A DNA stretch of 64,000 nucleotides, taken from assembly GCF_030409845.1 (NCBI RefSeq), contig NZ_JAUFQQ010000003.1:1054001-1118000 (forward strand), read 5' to 3'. This DNA is from Flavobacterium branchiarum. GTDB taxonomy: Bacteria; Bacteroidota; Bacteroidia; Flavobacteriales; Flavobacteriaceae. The position numbers and the translations under genes were made by a program. This document shows positions 9,459 through 17,134 of this stretch, piece after piece (the stretch's first letter is position 1; every line of letters starts with the position of its first letter). The notes beneath the pieces are model-generated. The model was not told the DNA's origin, searched no databases, and saw nothing but the letters and a program-made list of their open reading frames with translations.

Positions 9459-9647
9459 TTATCGTTTGAAGTATATTTTTATCAGAAATAGAATAATGAT
9501 AAATGCTATAAAAACGAGCAAAACTTTATAATTTCCTTTATAGAATATTTTGTGAAGACCTACATCTTTTCTGTAAGCAAATATCATTACGATAACAAAA
9601 GCGATAAAAAAACACAATGCAAATATTAATTGTCCTTGACTAAACAT
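9459..9647 (-). CDS. Small two-TM membrane protein
   Basis: 62-residue protein with two hydrophobic helices (about residues 6-24 and 42-58) separated by a basic loop (RKDVGLHKIFYKGNYK). Function unknown. The positive loop suggests both ends face the periplasm. The gene is followed by a terminator and starts in the gap before the divergent MazG-like gene. Size and composition fit the small membrane proteins kept across Flavobacteriia. Confidence 0.7.
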   Translation of the reverse strand: MFSQGQLIFALCFFIAFVIVMIFAYRKDVGLHKIFYKGNYKVLLVFIAFIIILFLIKIYFKR

Positions 9648-9729
9648 AAGTTCAAATTTTTTGTGGCAAATTTAGGTAATAGTTTAACAATAGTTGTTAA
9701 TTTAGTATATCATTTAATTAAATATAATT

Positions 9730-10113
9730 ATGCAAAAACAAATTGATGCAGTGAAGGAATTTCATACTGCTTTTAAAATAGGGCATAGCGAGTCTCCAAT
9801 TGCCGATTTGGGAGAAACAAAAAAGATACTTCGTTACAATTTGATGAAAGAAGAAAATGAAGAATATCTTGAAGCTGTTAAAAATAATGATCTAATTGAA
9901 ATTGCTGACGCTCTTGGAGATATGATGTATATTTTATGCGGAACAATCATTGAACATGGTTTACAAGGAAAAATTGAAGCAGTTTTTGATGAAATCCAAC
10001 AAAGTAATATGAGTAAGTTAGGCGAGGATGGACAACCTATTTATCGTGAAGATGGTAAAGTGATGAAGGGGCCAAATTATTTTAAACCTGATTTCTCTAA
10101 GATTTTGAAATAG
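9730..10113 (+). CDS. MazG-like nucleoside triphosphate pyrophosphohydrolase
   Basis: 127-residue all-alpha NTP pyrophosphohydrolase of the MazG/HisE-like superfamily, which cleaves NTPs to NMP and PPi. Metal-binding acidic residues are visible in the helical pair KEENEEYLEA (about residues 45-54) and EIADALGDMMYIL (about 62-74), the usual ExxE...D(E) layout. The C-terminal DGQPIYREDGKVMKGPNYFKP is conserved in this subgroup. It is cytosolic and may act in nucleotide housecleaning. It is a single gene with its own terminator. Confidence 0.9.
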   Translation: MQKQIDAVKEFHTAFKIGHSESPIADLGETKKILRYNLMKEENEEYLEAVKNNDLIEIADALGDMMYILCGTIIEHGLQGKIEAVFDEIQQSNMSKLGEDGQPIYREDGKVMKGPNYFKPDFSKILK

Positions 10114-10154
10114 TATTCAGTCTTAGTGGCGATTGAATAATTAATAGATATAAA

Positions 10155-10185
10155 AAAGGCGATTTTCTAAATGAAAATCGCCTTT
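10155..10185. terminator. Bidirectional terminator
   Basis: AAAGGCGATTTTC pairs perfectly with GAAAATCGCCTTT around a 5-nt loop. It lies between the MazG-like gene and the convergent ilvE. Confidence 0.88.
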
Positions 10186-10207
10186 ACTTATTATATAGAA
10201 TAACGAA

Positions 10208-11278
10208 TTATTTTACTTGTACAGTCCAGTTGAAAGTGTCTTCTGCCAGTTTGTTTTGTATTCCTGTTAATTTTTCTTTTAAAAGAGAAGCATAAGAATC
10301 AGCTGTTTTAGGCAACTCATAATATTCATCTTTATATGAGAATCCTTTAATAACGCTTACTACTGCAGCAGTACCCGCACCAAAAATTTCTTTTAGTGAT
10401 CCGTCTTTTGCAGCTTCAACTAATTCTGAAGCTAATACAGAACGAACTTCTGTTTTTAATCCTTCTTTTTCTGCAATTGCAAGTAAACTTTTACGAGTAA
10501 TTCCGTCTAGAATTCTTTCGCTTGTTGGAGCAGTTAATAAAGTATCGTTGATTCTGAAGAATACATTCATTGTACCCGCTTCTTCCAATTTAGTATGTGT
10601 TGCATCATCAGTCCAGATTACTTGTTGGAATCCGTCTTTGTTAGCCAAATTTGTTGGGTAAAACTGTGCTCCGTAGTTACCAGCAGCTTTTGCAGCTCCG
10701 ATACCACCATTTGCAGCTCTACTGTAGTGCTCAGCAATAATAACCTTTACTTCTCCAGCATAGTATGATTTTGCAGGTGAAAGTAAAATCATAAATTTAT
10801 ATTCATCAGATGGGTTTGCAACAACTCCAGCGCCAGTTGCAATCATAAACGGACGGATATACATACTGCTTCCGTTTCCTCTTTTAACCCATTCAGCGTC
10901 TAATTTTAATAACTCATTTAATCCATCTAAAAAAATAGACTCAGGAATTTCTGGCATTGCCATTCTAACTGCAGAAGCATTAAAACGCTTGTGGTTTTCC
11001 TCAGGTCTAAAAAGCCAAATAGCATCTTTATCATCTTTGTAAGCTTTCATTCCTTCAAAAATTGCTTGTCCGTAATGGAAGACTTTTGAAGAAGGATCCA
11101 TTAAAATAGGAGCGTAAGGCTTAATGACCGGTGTTTGCCATTCTCCATTTTTAAAATCACATTCAAATAAATGGTCTGTAAATACAGCACCAAAGCTTAA
11201 GTTTTCAAAGTCTACATCATTTATTTTAGATGAAGTTGCTTTAACTATTTCAATTTTGTTTGTTTGAGTTGTACTCAT
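10208..11278 (-). CDS. ilvE: Branched-chain amino acid aminotransferase
   Basis: PLP enzyme of fold type IV that interconverts Val, Leu and Ile with their 2-oxo acids. The 356-residue length is that of the longer BCAT group II (eukaryotic-like) form. The PLP lysine is in GGIGAAKAAGNYGAQ (about residue 195), and the phosphate-binding region includes FGAGTAAVVSVI near residue 300. Substrate residues are seen in FRPEENHKRFNASAVRM. The gene stands alone and is divergent from mnmD. Confidence 0.95.
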   Translation of the reverse strand: MSTTQTNKIEIVKATSSKINDVDFENLSFGAVFTDHLFECDFKNGEWQTPVIKPYAPILMDPSSKVFHYGQAIFEGMKAYKDDKDAIWLFRPEENHKRFNASAVRMAMPEIPESIFLDGLNELLKLDAEWVKRGNGSSMYIRPFMIATGAGVVANPSDEYKFMILLSPAKSYYAGEVKVIIAEHYSRAANGGIGAAKAAGNYGAQFYPTNLANKDGFQQVIWTDDATHTKLEEAGTMNVFFRINDTLLTAPTSERILDGITRKSLLAIAEKEGLKTEVRSVLASELVEAAKDGSLKEIFGAGTAAVVSVIKGFSYKDEYYELPKTADSYASLLKEKLTGIQNKLAEDTFNWTVQVK

Positions 11279-11366
11279 GATAAAGTGTGGTTTTTATGAA
11301 CTTTACTCATTGCTTAAGATTATTATCGTAAACATTGAAAAGATGTGAAATAAATTTTATTAATTG

Positions 11367-11374
11367 CAAAAATA
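11367..11374 (-). promoter_or_regulatory. Possible -7 element for ilvE
   Basis: On the minus strand the sequence reads TATTTTTG, matching TAnnTTTG, about 90 nt before the ilvE ATG. The 305-nt gap at 11279-11583 otherwise shows only AT-rich sequence and the counterpart element for mnmD. Confidence 0.4.
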
Positions 11375-11530
11375 AGTAATATATATATAAATTGACTGCT
11401 AAAATGTTATTAATTATGGCATTTGATTGTGATTTATTTATTTTCTAAAAAAGTTAAAAAAACCACTTGATTTTATATGAAATTTATGAAAAAACAACAG
11501 TTTTTTAAGGCTTTACGCATTTGTTTTGAT

Positions 11531-11538
11531 TAAATTTG
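11531..11538 (+). promoter_or_regulatory. Possible -7 element for mnmD
   Basis: TAAATTTG fits TAnnTTTG and lies 46 nt before the mnmD start. No clear -33 TTG is at the right distance. Confidence 0.4.
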
Positions 11539-11583
11539 ACTTCTAAATAAGACAAAAACACCTAATAAACTGATTTATAAATA

Positions 11584-12249
11584 GTGAAAAGAGAAATAAT
11601 TCAAACTCTAGATGGCTCAACGACAATTCATTTGGAAGAGTGGGATGAATGTTATCATTCTAAACATGGAGCAATTCAAGAAGCAAAACATGTCTTTATA
11701 CAAAACGGTTTTTCTTTATTTGATAGCAGTCCAATTTCGATATTAGAGATTGGTTTCGGAACTGGATTGAACGCTTTTATTACCTTTTTAGAAGCAAACA
11801 AGAAAAAGCAACCTATTAATTATGTTGGAGTAGAAGCGTACCCAGTTGCAGCTAACGAAGTGCTTATGATGAACTATGTTGCCCAATTAGGAGCTGATGA
11901 ATACAATGATGTATTTAAAAACATGCATGAAACGAATTGGGACGAAACTATCGCACTTACTGATTTGTTTACTTTAACAAAAAGAAAACAGTTTTTTCAG
12001 GAAATTGATGATGTTGCTGTCTTTGATTTAATTTATTTTGATGCCTTTGGTTACCCTGTTCAACCCGAACTTTGGAGTACCGATATATTTAGAAGGATGT
12101 ATACTGCTTTAAAACCAAATGGAGTTCTTGTGACTTATGCAGCCCGAGGTGTTGTTAAAAGAAGCATGATCGAGGTAGGATTTACGGTTGAGAAATTAGC
12201 AGGGCCTCCTGGTAAAAGAGAGATGTTTAGAGCTCGTAAAGTGGTGTAA
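11584..12249 (+). CDS. mnmD: tRNA (5-methylaminomethyl-2-thiouridine)-methyltransferase MnmD
   Basis: SAM-dependent methyltransferase that makes the last step of mnm5s2U34 in tRNA anticodons. In many bacteria it is the N-terminal half of MnmC; here it is a stand-alone 221-residue MnmD. Visible motifs are the SAM-binding ILEIGFGTGLNAF (about residue 53), the acidic VGVEAYP, DAFGYPVQPELW (catalytic-region DAF) and the C-terminal AGPPGKREMFRA. The start is GTG: an in-frame TAA two codons upstream excludes an earlier start, and GTG gives the family's normal N-terminus KREIIQTLDGS. The gene is divergent from ilvE. Confidence 0.93.
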   Translation: MKREIIQTLDGSTTIHLEEWDECYHSKHGAIQEAKHVFIQNGFSLFDSSPISILEIGFGTGLNAFITFLEANKKKQPINYVGVEAYPVAANEVLMMNYVAQLGADEYNDVFKNMHETNWDETIALTDLFTLTKRKQFFQEIDDVAVFDLIYFDAFGYPVQPELWSTDIFRRMYTALKPNGVLVTYAARGVVKRSMIEVGFTVEKLAGPPGKREMFRARKVV

Positions 12250-12415
12250 ATCATGCTATTTAGATTTGTTTTAAATTGATATATTCTCATTTTTGCAAAC
12301 GTATTCGTGAATAATAAATCAAAAAAATAAGTTAAAACGAGAATACTTGGCTGGAAAATGTTTATTTTTACTTCGAGTTATAAAATAAAAGATAACCCCA
12401 TAATCTTAATTTATT

Positions 12416-12613
12416 ATGTCAAAAATAATGTTTGATTACACGAAATCAATACTCGAAAGAGTAAGTTTCAACCCGGTACTTTTCTTAAAAGAATTAGAGA
12501 AAGCTATCAAAACACTATTACCATACGAAATGGAACAACTGGAAGAGTGGTTATTAAATTTTACAATCGGAAAGCCCGAATTAAAAGAATGTCTACTGAT
12601 CGTTAAAGTATAG
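12416..12613 (+). CDS. Small conserved cytosolic protein of unknown function
   Basis: 65-residue protein, largely alpha-helical, with no signal or membrane helix. The sequence FDYTKSILERVSFNPVLFLKELEKA and LKECLLIVKV (quoted in parts) looks like a small conserved protein often seen in Bacteroidetes. A strong terminator follows 7 nt after the stop, which supports expression. No function can be assigned. The opposite strand also holds a short open frame, which I treat as a shadow. Confidence 0.72.
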   Translation: MSKIMFDYTKSILERVSFNPVLFLKELEKAIKTLLPYEMEQLEEWLLNFTIGKPELKECLLIVKV

Positions 12614-12620
12614 ATAAACA

Positions 12621-12650
12621 AAAAAAGGAACCTAATTAGGTTCCTTTTTT
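12621..12650. terminator. Perfect palindromic bidirectional terminator
   Basis: A 30-nt perfect palindrome with A6 and T6 ends (AAAAAAGGAACC...GGTTCCTTTTTT) lies between the small gene and the convergent oxyR, touching the last base of the oxyR stop codon. Confidence 0.9.
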
Positions 12651-13591
12651 TATTTCTTTTGGATAGGGCTTATTATCTGAACATTTTGAAAAACAATAGC
12701 TCCTTTTACAACGCCTGCGATAGTGTTTCGTAAGGCATCTATAATCTGAATTTTTAATTCGCTTTTTGGATATATTAAACTCACCTCTCTGGCTGGTTTA
12801 GGTTCCTTAAAGTGACGTAGCTTTGATTTGTCTGTTTCTTTTAAATCTAAAGTATGTAAATAAGGTAGCAATGTTGTGCCTAATCCTTCGTCTGCCAATT
12901 TTATTAGAGTTTCAAAACTACCACTTTGAATTTGAAAAGCATTTTGCTCTACATCTGTACCATTTTTGCAAAGATTTAAAATTCCATCTCTAAAACAATG
13001 TCCGTCTTGTAAAAGTAATATTTCGTTGATGTTTAAATCAGATACTTCGATTTCTTCTTTTTCAAAAATAGAATGTTGTTCTGGGATGTAAGCAACAAAA
13101 GGTTCAAAATAAAGAACGATCTCTTTTATTTTTTCATCTTCTAATGGAGTTACTGCAATTGCAGCATCAAGATGTCCATTTTTTAATTTGGTTATAATTT
13201 CATCTGTATTAAGCTCTTCGATTAATAATTTAACTTTTGGATATTTCTTGATAAAATTATTTAAGAACATCGGTAAAAGCGTTGGCATAACAGTTGGGAT
13301 AATTCCTAATTTGAATTCGCCTCCAATAAAGCCTTTTTGTTGTTCGACTATATCTTTTATTCGATCAGCTTCATTAACAATGTTTTTAGCTTGATTAACG
13401 ATTTTTTGCCCAATTTCTGTAAGTTGAATTGGTTTTTTGCTTCTGTCAAATATTAAGATGCTAAGTTCTTCTTCTATTTTTTGTATTTGCATACTAAGTG
13501 TAGGTTGAGTAACGAAGCATTTTTCGGCAGCGAGCGTAAAGTTTTTGTGTTCAGCAACGGCTAAAACATATTGTAGTTGAGTTATAGTCAT
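12650..13591 (-). CDS. oxyR: Hydrogen-peroxide sensor OxyR (LysR family)
   Basis: LysR-type regulator with an N-terminal winged helix-turn-helix (FTLAAEKCFVTQPTLSMQIQKIE) and a periplasmic-binding-protein-like sensor domain. With the ATG at 13591 the peroxide-sensing cysteines fall exactly at residues 199 and 208 (GHCFRDGILNLC), as in E. coli OxyR. This supports that start over a TTG eight codons upstream. Oxidation to a disulfide should switch it to an activator. It is divergent from dps, a classic OxyR target, across a 111-bp gap. Length (313 aa) is typical. Confidence 0.96.
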   Translation of the reverse strand: MTITQLQYVLAVAEHKNFTLAAEKCFVTQPTLSMQIQKIEEELSILIFDRSKKPIQLTEIGQKIVNQAKNIVNEADRIKDIVEQQKGFIGGEFKLGIIPTVMPTLLPMFLNNFIKKYPKVKLLIEELNTDEIITKLKNGHLDAAIAVTPLEDEKIKEIVLYFEPFVAYIPEQHSIFEKEEIEVSDLNINEILLLQDGHCFRDGILNLCKNGTDVEQNAFQIQSGSFETLIKLADEGLGTTLLPYLHTLDLKETDKSKLRHFKEPKPAREVSLIYPKSELKIQIIDALRNTIAGVVKGAIVFQNVQIISPIQKK

Positions 13592-13612
13592 TTTTAATAG
13601 TATTTTCTGATG

Positions 13613-13620
13613 CAAAAATA
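13613..13620 (-). promoter_or_regulatory. Possible -7 element for oxyR
   Basis: The minus strand reads TATTTTTG, a TAnnTTTG match, about 22 nt before the oxyR ATG at 13591. Being so close, it also argues that the upstream TTG is not the start. Confidence 0.45.
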
Positions 13621-13702
13621 AGAAAATATAATTTTTTTTTATGGCATTTTAGGAAAAGTTATCTTAAATTTACAATAAACAGAAATATAAAATTAATATA
13701 CT

Positions 13703-14182
13703 ATGAAAACTAACATTTTAGGATTGCCAGTAAAAGAGTCAGAATTAATTGTTAAAGAATTAAACGTCTTACTATCAAATTTTCAAGTTTATTATCAAAA
13801 CTTGCGAGGAATTCACTGGAATATTCGCGGAAAACGTTTTTTTGATTTACATGTAAAGTTTGAAGAATTATATACAGATGCTCAATTAAAAATTGACTTA
13901 ATTGCTGAAAGAGTTCTTACATTAGGAGGAACACCATTACATACATTTGAGGATTATATTAAAAATAATAAAATAGTAGTTGGTAAAAACATCTCTAATG
14001 ACGAAAAAGCGATTCATTTAATAGTCGATTCATTAACAGATTTGCTAAAGATTGAAAGAGATATTTTAGTTAAATCTGATGAAATTAATGATGAAGGAAC
14101 CAATTCGATGATGAGTGATTTTATCTCTGAGCAAGAAAAAACGATTTGGATGATGAAAGCATGGTTAGAAGAGGATTTGTAA
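13703..14182 (+). CDS. dps: Dps family DNA-binding ferritin-like protein
   Basis: 159-residue four-helix ferritin-like protein that oxidises Fe(II) with H2O2 and stores iron in a dodecamer, protecting DNA. The Dps ferroxidase signature is visible: NLRGIHWNIRGKRFFDLHVKFEEL, with His and Asp/Glu ligands (quoted in part), and LIAERVLTLGG. The C-terminal helix ends EKTIWMMKAWLEEDL. It is divergent from oxyR, which likely controls it under peroxide stress. It is a single gene closed by a strong terminator. Confidence 0.95.
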   Translation: MKTNILGLPVKESELIVKELNVLLSNFQVYYQNLRGIHWNIRGKRFFDLHVKFEELYTDAQLKIDLIAERVLTLGGTPLHTFEDYIKNNKIVVGKNISNDEKAIHLIVDSLTDLLKIERDILVKSDEINDEGTNSMMSDFISEQEKTIWMMKAWLEEDL

Positions 14183-14206
14183 AATCCTGAAAAATAAATA
14201 ATTATA

Positions 14207-14244
14207 AAACCAGAACAGCATTACTAAGCTGTTCTGGTTTTTTT
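14207..14244 (+). terminator. Terminator of dps
   Basis: AAACCAGAACAGC (from 14207) pairs with GCTGTTCTGGTTT, followed by a T-run. It starts about 25 nt after the dps stop. Confidence 0.9.
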
Positions 14245-14283
14245 GTTAATGTTAAATTTGTTTAAAATTTTCTACTTAGTGTT

Positions 14284-14312
14284 TTGATTTTATCAGTTTA
14301 GCTCTACTTTTG
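14284..14312 (+). promoter_or_regulatory. Full Bacteroidetes-type promoter of the small secreted protein / SulP unit
   Basis: TTG at 14284-14286 and TACTTTTG at 14305-14312 fit the -33 TTG and -7 TAnnTTTG elements with an 18-nt spacer. The ATG at 14318 is only 5 nt beyond the -7 element, so the transcript would be leaderless or nearly so. Confidence 0.65.
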
Positions 14313-14317
14313 CACTA

Positions 14318-14602
14318 ATGAAAAAACTTGCATACACATTATTAATCATCTTTATTGCTTTTTTATCGACGCCACCGATTGTGACGATGATAGAGAAGAC
14401 ATGTGATGTGTCTGCTTTTTTTAATGTTTCAGAAGAAGAACATTCACATAAAGAAGTCAAAGTTTATGTGTATCATCCATCATTTCATGGAGAGTTCAAT
14501 TTACCTATGTTTGACAAAACAAATCTTATATTGTCAGAAAAATTATCTAAGCATGATAAGATTTCTGCATCCATTTTTGCGCCTCCACCTAATTTAGCAT
14601 AA
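14318..14602 (+). CDS. Small secreted or membrane-anchored protein upstream of SulP
   Basis: 94-residue protein with an N-terminal hydrophobic helix (residues 4-22). A short mature part follows that is rich in His and acidic residues (SEEEHSHKEVKVYVYHPSFHGEF) and ends APPPNLA. Function unknown. The EEHSHKE stretch could bind metal, but this is only a compositional remark. It lies 82 bp before the SulP gene on the same strand, with a full promoter directly upstream and no terminator between, so the two may be co-transcribed. A second short frame overlapping it in another phase has no signal and is discounted. Confidence 0.7.
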   Translation: MKKLAYTLLIIFIAFLSTPPIVTMIEKTCDVSAFFNVSEEEHSHKEVKVYVYHPSFHGEFNLPMFDKTNLILSEKLSKHDKISASIFAPPPNLA

Positions 14603-14684
14603 TACATCCGGTTATATTTTTTTAAACATTTACTGTGTTCTAGTAGTACAGTAGGTATTTTATGAACATTTTTACTATTGTATT

Positions 14685-16316
14685 ATGAAAAGAAAAGTAA
14701 ATCTTTTTGCTAACCTTAAGTCTGATTTTGCGTCAGGTTTAGTGGTGTTTTTAGTGGCTCTACCGTTGTGTTTAGGTATCGCAATGGCCTCTGGAGCTCC
14801 CTTATTTTCAGGAATTATTTCAGGAATTATTGGAGGTATAGTTGTAGGTTATTTGAGTCAATCACATATTAGTGTATCTGGTCCCGCTGCTGGTTTAACA
14901 GCAATCATTCTTACGGCAATTACCGACTTAGGAGCTTTTGATGTGTTTTTAACAGCTGTTTTTATTGCAGGTCTAATTCAGTTAGGATTAGGTTTCTTAA
15001 AAGCGGGGAGTATATCTAATTATTTTCCAACCAACGTAATCGAAGGAATGTTGGCGGGTATCGGGGTTATTATTATCCTAAAACAATTGCCACATGCATT
15101 TGGGTATGATGCTGATTTTGAAGGAGATCAAGCGTTTGTTCAAAGTGATGGGAATAACTCAATCTCTTCTTTATTTGAGATTTTCAATCATATTCACATG
15201 GGAGCTGTAATTATTACATTGATCTCATTTGTAATATTAATTGCATGGGATAAAGTTCCTTTTTTACGCAAACTTAAATTAATCCCTGGTGCACTTGTTG
15301 CAGTTATCTTAGGTATAATTATAAATCAAATTTTTATTTCAACAGGAAGCCCTTTGGCTATTGGTAAAGATCATTTAGTTTCGCTACCAATTCCACATAC
15401 ATTTGATGAATTTAGATCAATTATCATAACTCCAAATTTTGCTGGGGTTACAAATCCACAAGTTTGGGTTGTTGCTATCACAATTGCAATCGTAGCTTCT
15501 ATCGAAACATTATTATGTATCGAAGCATCTGATAGAATGGATGCTCAAAAGCGTTACACAAATACAAATGTGGAGCTTAAAGCCCAAGGTATTGGAAACA
15601 TGGTAAGTTCTTTATTAGGAGGTTTACCAATGACATCAGTTGTTGTACGTTCTTCGGCAAATAATAATGCTGGAGCCAAATCAAAAATGTCTGCAATTAT
15701 CCATGGTGTTTTATTATTGATAAGTGTATTGGCTATTCCAGCAATTTTAAATAAAATTCCATTAGCTACTTTAGCTACTATATTGATATTAGTAGGTTAT
15801 AAATTGGCTAAACCTGCAACATTTGTACATTTCTGGGAAAAAGGGAAATACCAATTCATCCCTTTCGTTGCAACTTTAGTATTTGTTGTAGCAACAGATT
15901 TACTTAAAGGTGTTGCTTTAGGAATTGTAATTAGCGTTATTTTCGTCTTAAGAGGTAACTTAAAAAGAGCTTACAGTTTTAAAAAGGAAGAATATGCTGA
16001 TGGAGATGTAATTCATATTGACCTTGCTCAAGAAGTTTCTTTCTTGAATAAAGCTGCAATTAAACTTACACTAAATTCAATTCCAGAAAATTCAAAAGTT
16101 ATTATCAATGCGCAAGATACGGTTTATATTGCTCATGATATCCTGGACTTAATAAAAGAGTTTAAAGAAACAAGAGCTGTAGATCAGAATATTAAGGTAA
16201 AACTGAAAGGGTTTAAAAAAGCGTACGAGTTAGAAAACACTCCTGATTTACCGAACCATGTATCTATAGAACATTATTATGATGTTGCAAAAAGAGCAAT
16301 GGTTAAAAAAGTATAA
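14685..16316 (+). CDS. SulP family inorganic anion (probably bicarbonate) transporter
   Basis: 543-residue SLC26/SulP transporter with about 12 membrane segments (residues 12-430) and a shortened C-terminal STAS domain (about 440-535, VIHIDLAQEVSFLNKAAIKL). Family signatures include DFASGLVVFLVALPLCLGIA at the N-terminus and HISVSGPAAGLTAI. The neighbouring beta-carbonic anhydrase gene, 138 bp downstream on the same strand, points to bicarbonate as substrate. This pairing recurs in bacteria, but sulfate cannot be excluded from sequence. Confidence 0.92.
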   Translation: MKRKVNLFANLKSDFASGLVVFLVALPLCLGIAMASGAPLFSGIISGIIGGIVVGYLSQSHISVSGPAAGLTAIILTAITDLGAFDVFLTAVFIAGLIQLGLGFLKAGSISNYFPTNVIEGMLAGIGVIIILKQLPHAFGYDADFEGDQAFVQSDGNNSISSLFEIFNHIHMGAVIITLISFVILIAWDKVPFLRKLKLIPGALVAVILGIIINQIFISTGSPLAIGKDHLVSLPIPHTFDEFRSIIITPNFAGVTNPQVWVVAITIAIVASIETLLCIEASDRMDAQKRYTNTNVELKAQGIGNMVSSLLGGLPMTSVVVRSSANNNAGAKSKMSAIIHGVLLLISVLAIPAILNKIPLATLATILILVGYKLAKPATFVHFWEKGKYQFIPFVATLVFVVATDLLKGVALGIVISVIFVLRGNLKRAYSFKKEEYADGDVIHIDLAQEVSFLNKAAIKLTLNSIPENSKVIINAQDTVYIAHDILDLIKEFKETRAVDQNIKVKLKGFKKAYELENTPDLPNHVSIEHYYDVAKRAMVKKV

Positions 16317-16454
16317 AAGAAAAATTTTTAGAATAATTAATTAAATAATGCTGTAGTGTTGTGTTAGTGGAGGATTTAAAATAAGTAACTTTACATATGA
16401 CTTTATTAAAATCCTCTAAACACAAGAAATTAATAGTTAAAAAAAATAAACAAA

Positions 16455-17090
16455 ATGAAAGAGTTTTATAAACAAATATTAGACAATAATAAAAAGTGGG
16501 TTGAGAAATCATTAGCAATAGATCCTAATTATTTTGCAGATTTAGCAAAAGGACAAACACCACCTTTATTGTGGATTGGTTGTTCTGATAGCCGTGTTCC
16601 TGCAAACGAAATTATTGGAGCAAAACCAGGTGAGGTTTTTGTACATAGAAATATTGCAAACATGGTTGTTCACTCTGATATGAACATGTTAAGTGTTTTA
16701 GATTATGCTGTAAATGTTTTAAAAGTTAAGCACGTTATTGTTTGTGGACATTACGGTTGTGGTGGTGTAAAAACTGCTATGGGTAATCAATCAGTTGGGA
16801 TTATAGATAACTGGATCCGTCACATTAAAGACGAATATCGTTTACATGATAAGTACTTAAATTCTATCGAAGATGAAACGGAGCGTTTTAATGCTTTTGT
16901 AGAAGTAAATGCTAAAGAACAAGTTTACAACCTAGCAAAAACTTCAATTGTACAAGGGGCTTGGAAAAATGGTCAAGATTTAATGTTACATGGTTGGGTT
17001 TATGGTTTAAATTCAGGATTTGTAACCGATTTAAATGTAACTATTAGTTCGAATGATGAGCTTGATGAAGTTTACCAATTGAAATTGTAA
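16455..17090 (+). CDS. can: Beta-class carbonic anhydrase
   Basis: 211-residue zinc enzyme interconverting CO2 and HCO3-. Active-site motifs are complete: IGCSDSRVPANEI (Cys zinc ligand and the Asp-Arg dyad, about residues 40-52) and VCGHYGCGGV (His and Cys ligands, about 98-107). The length fits the bacterial Can type. It follows the SulP gene and would supply or use bicarbonate moved by it. It ends at a perfect palindromic terminator. Confidence 0.96.
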   Translation: MKEFYKQILDNNKKWVEKSLAIDPNYFADLAKGQTPPLLWIGCSDSRVPANEIIGAKPGEVFVHRNIANMVVHSDMNMLSVLDYAVNVLKVKHVIVCGHYGCGGVKTAMGNQSVGIIDNWIRHIKDEYRLHDKYLNSIEDETERFNAFVEVNAKEQVYNLAKTSIVQGAWKNGQDLMLHGWVYGLNSGFVTDLNVTISSNDELDEVYQLKL

Positions 17091-17100
17091 TAAGTAAATA

Positions 17101-17130
17101 AAAAAAATCGCCTTTAAAGGCGATTTTTTT
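17101..17130. terminator. Perfect palindromic bidirectional terminator
   Basis: A 30-nt palindrome with A7/T7 ends and an ATCGCCTTT/AAAGGCGAT core lies between carbonic anhydrase and the convergent LETM1-related gene. Confidence 0.92.
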
Positions 17131-17134
17131 GTTT

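Noticed and set aside
12436..12621. Antisense open frame over the 65-aa gene
   Set aside because: The plus-strand frame has the conserved-looking protein and correct terminator spacing; the antisense frame is a shadow.
14403..14597. Second frame overlapping the small secreted gene upstream of SulP
   Set aside because: It lacks a signal peptide and promoter; the other frame begins at the promoter and has a proper signal sequence.
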